DNA of 64,000 nucleotides from an uncultured Oscillospiraceae bacterium (lineage in GTDB: Bacteria > Bacillota > Clostridia > Oscillospirales > Acutalibacteraceae). The stretch lies in assembly GCA_949283785.1 (NCBI GenBank), contig CASDTR010000035.1, positions 45,666 to 109,665 on the forward strand. The letters are read 5' to 3'. Below are positions 61,060-64,000 of the stretch, in pieces (position 1 is the stretch's first letter; each line of letters opens with the position of its first letter). Under the pieces are notes generated by a model. That model was not told the DNA's origin. It was given only the letters and a program-made list of their open reading frames with translations, and ran no database searches. A program made the position numbers and the translations under genes.

Positions 61060-61147
61060 CTCGTCAAATCCCGATTTATTGAGTTTGAAAAGAAAAATCG
61101 GGTGGCTTGCGAGTAGCCTGAAAATCCTTATCTTTTTATTCATAAGT

Positions 61148-61191
61148 AAAAGGTCTAACTGATTTTTGCTGATCAGTTAGACCTTTTTTAT
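61148..61191. terminator. Strong bidirectional terminator at the element's left end
   Basis: AAAAGGTCTAACTGAT pairs with GATCAGTTAGACCTTTTTT around TTTTGCT; A run on the left, T run on the right. Confidence 0.9.
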
Positions 61192-61264
61192 TTTGCTCTC
61201 ATTTATCTAAATTTTCTGATTTTGTGCAACAAATGGCCTTTCCCGTGGCCTACAAGTGAGAGGG

Positions 61265-61753
61265 TTAGATCAGACCCTCCGGCGGTACCTTAGCGCGGAT
61301 CTGGTTGCTGTCGTACTCCGGGTAGTGGTAACGCCAGCTGTCATAGTCCTCCTGAGAGATCTTACCAGCTTCCAATTTGGCCGCCTGTTCCCGCCAGGCC
61401 CAAAGCATCTCATGCAGCCGGGCAGCATCCTTGTTTTTGCGGAAATCCACCTGCAAGGCAAGCTCACCGTCCTGCTCCGTGACCTTCAGCCCATAGTTGT
61501 CCTCCAGGGTGAACAGGGTGTGCATCAGCCCCACATAGGAGTCTATATCCGGGACGGAAAGAGCATGGGGCGAGACATCCAGTACCTGTGCCAGGGCAGC
61601 AGTCAGGTCCGCCTTAGGGGTTCTTGATCCTGTTTCGTACTGTGCTAGGCGCACATCGGCAGACTTCTCCGGGAAGCCCAGCGCCATACCAAGATATTTC
61701 TGTGTCATCCCCCGCAGGAGACGGAAAAAGTGAATCCGTTCGCCAATCGCCAT
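61265..61753 (-). CDS. XRE-family repressor of the integrative element
   Basis: 162 residues from the ATG at 61753. N-terminal helix-turn-helix: AIGERIHFFRLLRGMTQKYLGMALGFPEKSADVRLAQYETGSRTPKADLTAALAQVLDVSPHAL. The C-terminal half (YGLKVTEQDGELALQVDFRKNK...AAKLEAGKISQEDYDSWRYHYPEYD) is typical of the clostridial CTn regulators of this type. It reads leftward, away from the xis-int genes, like a phage lysogeny repressor. Confidence 0.88.
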   Translation of the reverse strand: MAIGERIHFFRLLRGMTQKYLGMALGFPEKSADVRLAQYETGSRTPKADLTAALAQVLDVSPHALSVPDIDSYVGLMHTLFTLEDNYGLKVTEQDGELALQVDFRKNKDAARLHEMLWAWREQAAKLEAGKISQEDYDSWRYHYPEYDSNQIRAKVPPEGLI

Positions 61754-61788
61754 ACATCCAGCTCCCATCTATGGTTGTTCTTATCTGA

Positions 61789-61915
61789 AACATAGCATAT
61801 TTGTTTAGTCTTGTCAAGGTGATCTAAGCAAATTTATTTAATAATATTTCTTCTAAAAGGCTTGAACTAAGCTTATATGTATAGTATTATAAGGATACTA
61901 AGCGAATAAGCTTAG
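61789..61915. promoter_or_regulatory. Divergent promoters with four CTAAGC operator half-sites
   Basis: Leftward promoter for the repressor: TTGACA (61817-61812), 17-base spacer, TATGTT (61794-61789). Rightward promoter for xis-int: TTGAAC (61862-61867), 17 bases, TATTAT (61885-61890). Half-sites: CTAAGCAAAT (61824-61833), CTAAGCTTAT (61867-61876), and the dyad CTAAGC-N6-GCTTAG (61898-61915). The sites flank the rightward promoter, as in a lysogenic switch. Confidence 0.75.
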
Positions 61916-61997
61916 ACAATATGGCGCATCAAATGAGCCGCCAGATTTTTGGTTGCGAAACGGAGAAAAAGTGGCGGACATAAGTAAGGAGGCATTT

Positions 61998-62147
61998 ATG
62001 AAACACAACACTTTTAGACAGCAGTCACCAACAACTAAGAAAGGAAGGGATTTATCATGGCAAACCAGATTTTTATGCGCGTCAATGAAGTGGCCGAGGA
62101 GTTGGGGGTATCCGTGCCCTACGCTTACAAGCTCATCCGGCAGATGA
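61998..62147 (+). CDS. Possible 49-residue leader ORF overlapping xis
   Basis: ATG 61998 has a near-perfect site (AAGGAGGCATTT) and reads MKHNTFRQQSPTTKKGRDLSW..., ending at 62147, 90 bases into the xis gene in another frame. The strong site suggests it is translated; it could couple to or restrain xis translation. The second half, read through xis in another frame, does not look protein-like. Confidence 0.35.
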   Translation: MKHNTFRQQSPTTKKGRDLSWQTRFLCASMKWPRSWGYPCPTLTSSSGR

Positions 62148-62260
62148 ACGAGGAACTGGCGAAAACCGGCTGTATCACTATCTCTGGCCGGATTGACCGC
62201 AAGTTCTTCCACGAGAAGTTTTACGGAACCAGAACCGAGACGGCGAGAAAGGGGGAGTAA
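62057..62260 (+). CDS. xis: Excisionase / HTH DNA-binding protein
   Basis: 67 residues, ATG 62057, AAGGAAGGGA upstream. Small winged-helix protein of the Tn916-Xis-like/excisionase type: MRVNEVAEELGVSVPYAYKLIRQMNEEL (helix-turn-helix) followed by ISGRIDRKFFHEKFYG. Three bases before the integrase gene. Such proteins direct the integrase toward excision. Confidence 0.88.
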   Translation: MANQIFMRVNEVAEELGVSVPYAYKLIRQMNEELAKTGCITISGRIDRKFFHEKFYGTRTETARKGE

Positions 62261-62263
62261 TTT

Positions 62264-63346
62264 ATGGCGGCGTTCAAGAACAAGGACAACGGCACCTGGT
62301 ATGTGCAGTTCCGCTACACCGACTGGAAGGGTGAGCGCCAGCAGAAGCTCAAGCGTGGTTTTGCCACTAAGCGAGAGGCACTGGAATGGGAACGGGAGTT
62401 CCTGATGGAGAAGCAGGCCGATGTGAACATGACCTTTGAGAGCTTCGTTGCCCTCTATGAGAAGGACATCAAGCCCAAGCTGAAACTCAACACCTGGCGC
62501 ACCAAGGAGAGCATTATCCAGAAGAAAATCCTGCCCTATTTTGCCAAGCGGAAGTTGTCGGAGATCACATCCAAGGACATCATGCGCTGGCAGAACGAGA
62601 TCCGGGAAATGCGGGACTGTCACGGCAAGCCCCTGTCAAAAACCTACCTTAAGACGGTTCACAATCAACTTAGCGCCATTTTTAACCACGCTGCCCGGTT
62701 TTACGGCCTGAACCTCAACCCGGCCCGGCAGGCGGGGAACATGGGTGCGGAGGAACGGAAGGAGATGCTGTTCTGGACCCGGGAGGAGTACACCAAATTT
62801 TCCGAGGCCATGATGGATAAGCCGTTGTCCTTCTACGCCTTTGAGGTCTTGTACTGGTGCGGTATCCGAGAGGGCGAGCTGCTGGCCCTGACCCCGGCAG
62901 ACTTCGACTTCGAGAAACGCACTCTCACCATCAACAAGTCTTATCAGCGGATCAACAAGCAAGATGTCATCACCACCCCCAAGACGCCTAAGAGCAACCG
63001 GGTGATTCAGATGCCCCAGTTCCTGTGTGACGAGTTGCAAGACTACCTCAAGCAGCTCTACGGCGTGGAGCCAGACAGCCGGATGTTTCCCATCAGCAAA
63101 AGCTACCTCCACCGGGAAATGGACCGTGGCTGCAAGCAAACAGGGGTAAAAAGGATTCGCATACACGATTTAAGACATAGCCACATCAGTTTGTTGATCG
63201 ACATGGGCTTTACCGCCCTGGCCATCGCAGAGCGCGTGGGGCATGAGAGTATCGACATCACCTACCGTTACGCCCATCTGTTCCCCACCCGCCAGGTGGA
63301 AATGGCCGACAAGCTGGATTCGCTGAAAAATGAGAAAGGAGTGTAA
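62264..63346 (+). CDS. int: Tyrosine-type site-specific integrase
   Basis: 360 residues. Arm-binding N terminus (FKNKDNGTWYVQFRYTDWKGERQQKLKRGFATKREALEWEREF), core-binding SAM-like domain (TFESFVALYEKDIKPKL...), and catalytic domain with Arg in YWCGIREGELLAL, HxxR in IHDLRHSH, His in RVGHESIDIT and nucleophile Tyr in TYRYAHLFP (about residue 342). All catalytic residues are present. Located as expected next to the guaA attachment end. Confidence 0.95.
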   Translation: MAAFKNKDNGTWYVQFRYTDWKGERQQKLKRGFATKREALEWEREFLMEKQADVNMTFESFVALYEKDIKPKLKLNTWRTKESIIQKKILPYFAKRKLSEITSKDIMRWQNEIREMRDCHGKPLSKTYLKTVHNQLSAIFNHAARFYGLNLNPARQAGNMGAEERKEMLFWTREEYTKFSEAMMDKPLSFYAFEVLYWCGIREGELLALTPADFDFEKRTLTINKSYQRINKQDVITTPKTPKSNRVIQMPQFLCDELQDYLKQLYGVEPDSRMFPISKSYLHREMDRGCKQTGVKRIRIHDLRHSHISLLIDMGFTALAIAERVGHESIDITYRYAHLFPTRQVEMADKLDSLKNEKGV

Positions 63347-63350
63347 GAAA

Positions 63351-63686
63351 ATGTCCAAGAAGAACTATGACAACCACAACCGCTGGAGGAACAAGACGGT
63401 GGCTTTTCGGGTGTCGGCGGAAGAAGATCTCCATCTGGAAGCCCTGGTGAAGCTCACCGGCCTGACCAAGCAGGACTATATTATCCGGCGGCTGCTGGAA
63501 CGGGATGTGGTGGTCCAGGGAAACCCCAGGGTCTACAAGGCCCTGCGGGACCAGCTGGCCGCTGTGCTGGACGAGCTGCGCCGGATCGAAGCCGGGCAGG
63601 ATGTCAACGACGAGCTGCTGGACACCATCCAGATGATCGCTACCATTATGAACGGGATGCAGGAGGACTTTGCCTATGACCGATGA
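63351..63686 (+). CDS. MobC-like/ribbon-helix-helix plasmid mobilization protein
   Basis: 111 residues, start ATG 63351 four bases past the int stop. Basic N terminus (NYDNHNRWRNKTVAFRVSAEEDLHLEALVKLTGLTKQDYIIRRLLERDVVV) of the ribbon-helix-helix type and a helical C-terminal dimerisation half. It resembles the small MobC-like relaxosome proteins of integrative elements; no relaxase is in view. Stop codon overlaps the next start by 11 bases. Confidence 0.75.
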   Translation: MSKKNYDNHNRWRNKTVAFRVSAEEDLHLEALVKLTGLTKQDYIIRRLLERDVVVQGNPRVYKALRDQLAAVLDELRRIEAGQDVNDELLDTIQMIATIMNGMQEDFAYDR

Positions 63687-64000
63687 AAAAAAGAAAATGA
63701 CCGCCCAGGGCTCATCTGTTGACGCAGATGATGGGCAGTCAATCTCTCAAAATTCCAAGACCACTATACCAGACCCGGACGAAAAAAGCAATTCCCCCGA
63801 AAGAGATTTGGAGGAACTTTACCGGAAAATGCGCCGCATGAGTGACCCGGCCTACCTCCATACTGTAACCCTGGACGAGCTGATGGACAATGTGTTCGAG
63901 GGCAAGTCTGCGGTAATTGAAAACCTGCTCTATACAGGAGCGTACATCCTTGCCGGAGCGCCGAAAATCGGCAAGTCCTTCCTGGTGGCGCAGATCGCTC
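63676..64000 (+). CDS. RepA-like AAA ATPase, 3' end outside the window
   Basis: Start ATG 63676, behind AGGAGG, overlapping the MobC-like gene. The first 110 residues are seen: a polar, Asp/Ser-rich leader (MTDEKKKMTAQGSSVDADDGQ), then helix DLEELYRKMRRMSDPAYLHTVTLDELMD and a Walker A ILAGAPKIGKSFLVAQIA near the edge, as in RepA/RecA-like AAA_25 ATPases. In related elements it is part of a replication or mobilization module. Cut at base 64000. Confidence 0.8.
   Translation, partial: MTDEKKKMTAQGSSVDADDGQSISQNSKTTIPDPDEKSNSPERDLEELYRKMRRMSDPAYLHTVTLDELMDNVFEGKSAVIENLLYTGAYILAGAPKIGKSFLVAQIA

Larger units (their letters stand above)
60972..64000. mobile_element. Left part of an integrative (mobilizable) element in guaA
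   Basis: From the guaA stop codon onward the content changes to repressor, excisionase, tyrosine integrase, MobC-like and RepA-like genes, with visibly higher GC (CTG, CGG and GCC codons) than the host genes. The element continues to the right; no relaxase or cargo is seen yet. The 290-base left end (60972-61264) holds no gene. Confidence 0.8.

Overview
The window looks like a chromosomal stretch from an anaerobic, spore-forming Firmicute of the class Clostridia, probably Oscillospirales/Ruminococcaceae-like. This rests on gene content and style: sporulation genes (spoVAC, spoVAD, spoIIE), Mini-RNase III, a PASTA-domain protein, a Firmicute-type L10 leader, strong AGGAGG-type ribosome binding sites, frequent TTG/GTG starts, and several glycan-degrading enzymes typical of gut or rumen bacteria. 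I did not run any search; all family names come from reading motifs. No tRNA, rRNA, IS element or CRISPR array was seen.

Layout. 0-3.8 kb: two lipoproteins and a BlaI/BlaR1-type repressor/sensor pair. 4.1-8.3 kb: GH29 fucosidase, amidohydrolase and patatin lipase, leftward. 8.5-10.2 kb: a DUF4430 protein coupled to an ECF-transporter S component, then a sugar O-acetyltransferase. 10.2-15.5 kb: an AT-rich HAD hydrolase, a split chromate transporter, and a zinc ABC transporter (znuA-C) divergent from a Fur/Zur regulator across a near-perfect palindromic operator. 15.8-20.8 kb: PH-domain protein, class II aldolase, GH35 beta-galactosidase, HD hydrolase, GNAT. 20.9-22.9 kb: ECF sigma factor with an RsgI-like transmembrane anti-sigma factor. 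23-27.7 kb: NhaC antiporter and three genes for a ManNAc(A)-type surface polymer. 27.8-34.7 kb: two small membrane proteins (one under a LexA-type SOS promoter), YebC, YitT, Mini-III, Obg, GNAT and a PASTA-domain pseudokinase. 35-39.5 kb: amino-acid permease, ABC ATPase, and a spoVA cluster with a small membrane protein and a thioredoxin. 39.6-44.9 kb: an AraC-controlled alpha-glycoside locus, including a glycosidase broken by a homopolymer frameshift. 45-50 kb: nagA, then rpmG-secE-nusG-rplK-rplA and, behind its own promoter and L10 leader, rplJ-rplL. 50.5-55.5 kb: GNAT, ribokinase, nucleoside hydrolase, DcuC-like carrier and a LacI regulator (nucleoside/ribose salvage). 55.8-61 kb: spoIIE, purA and a guaA whose glutaminase domain has lost its catalytic core.

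61-64 kb: the left end of an integrative element in the guaA 3' end. It is visibly richer in GC than the host DNA and carries a repressor, a divergent promoter/operator switch, excisionase, tyrosine integrase, a MobC-like protein and the start of a RepA-like AAA ATPase. The element continues past the window.

The observations I would look at first are the catalytically dead zinc-ribbon/PASTA kinase, the SOS-box-controlled 92-residue membrane protein, the GMP synthase without a glutaminase active site, and the 8-nt homopolymer frameshift in the GH63-like glycosidase. None of these is proven to be a new system; they are the places where the sequence departs from the textbook family.
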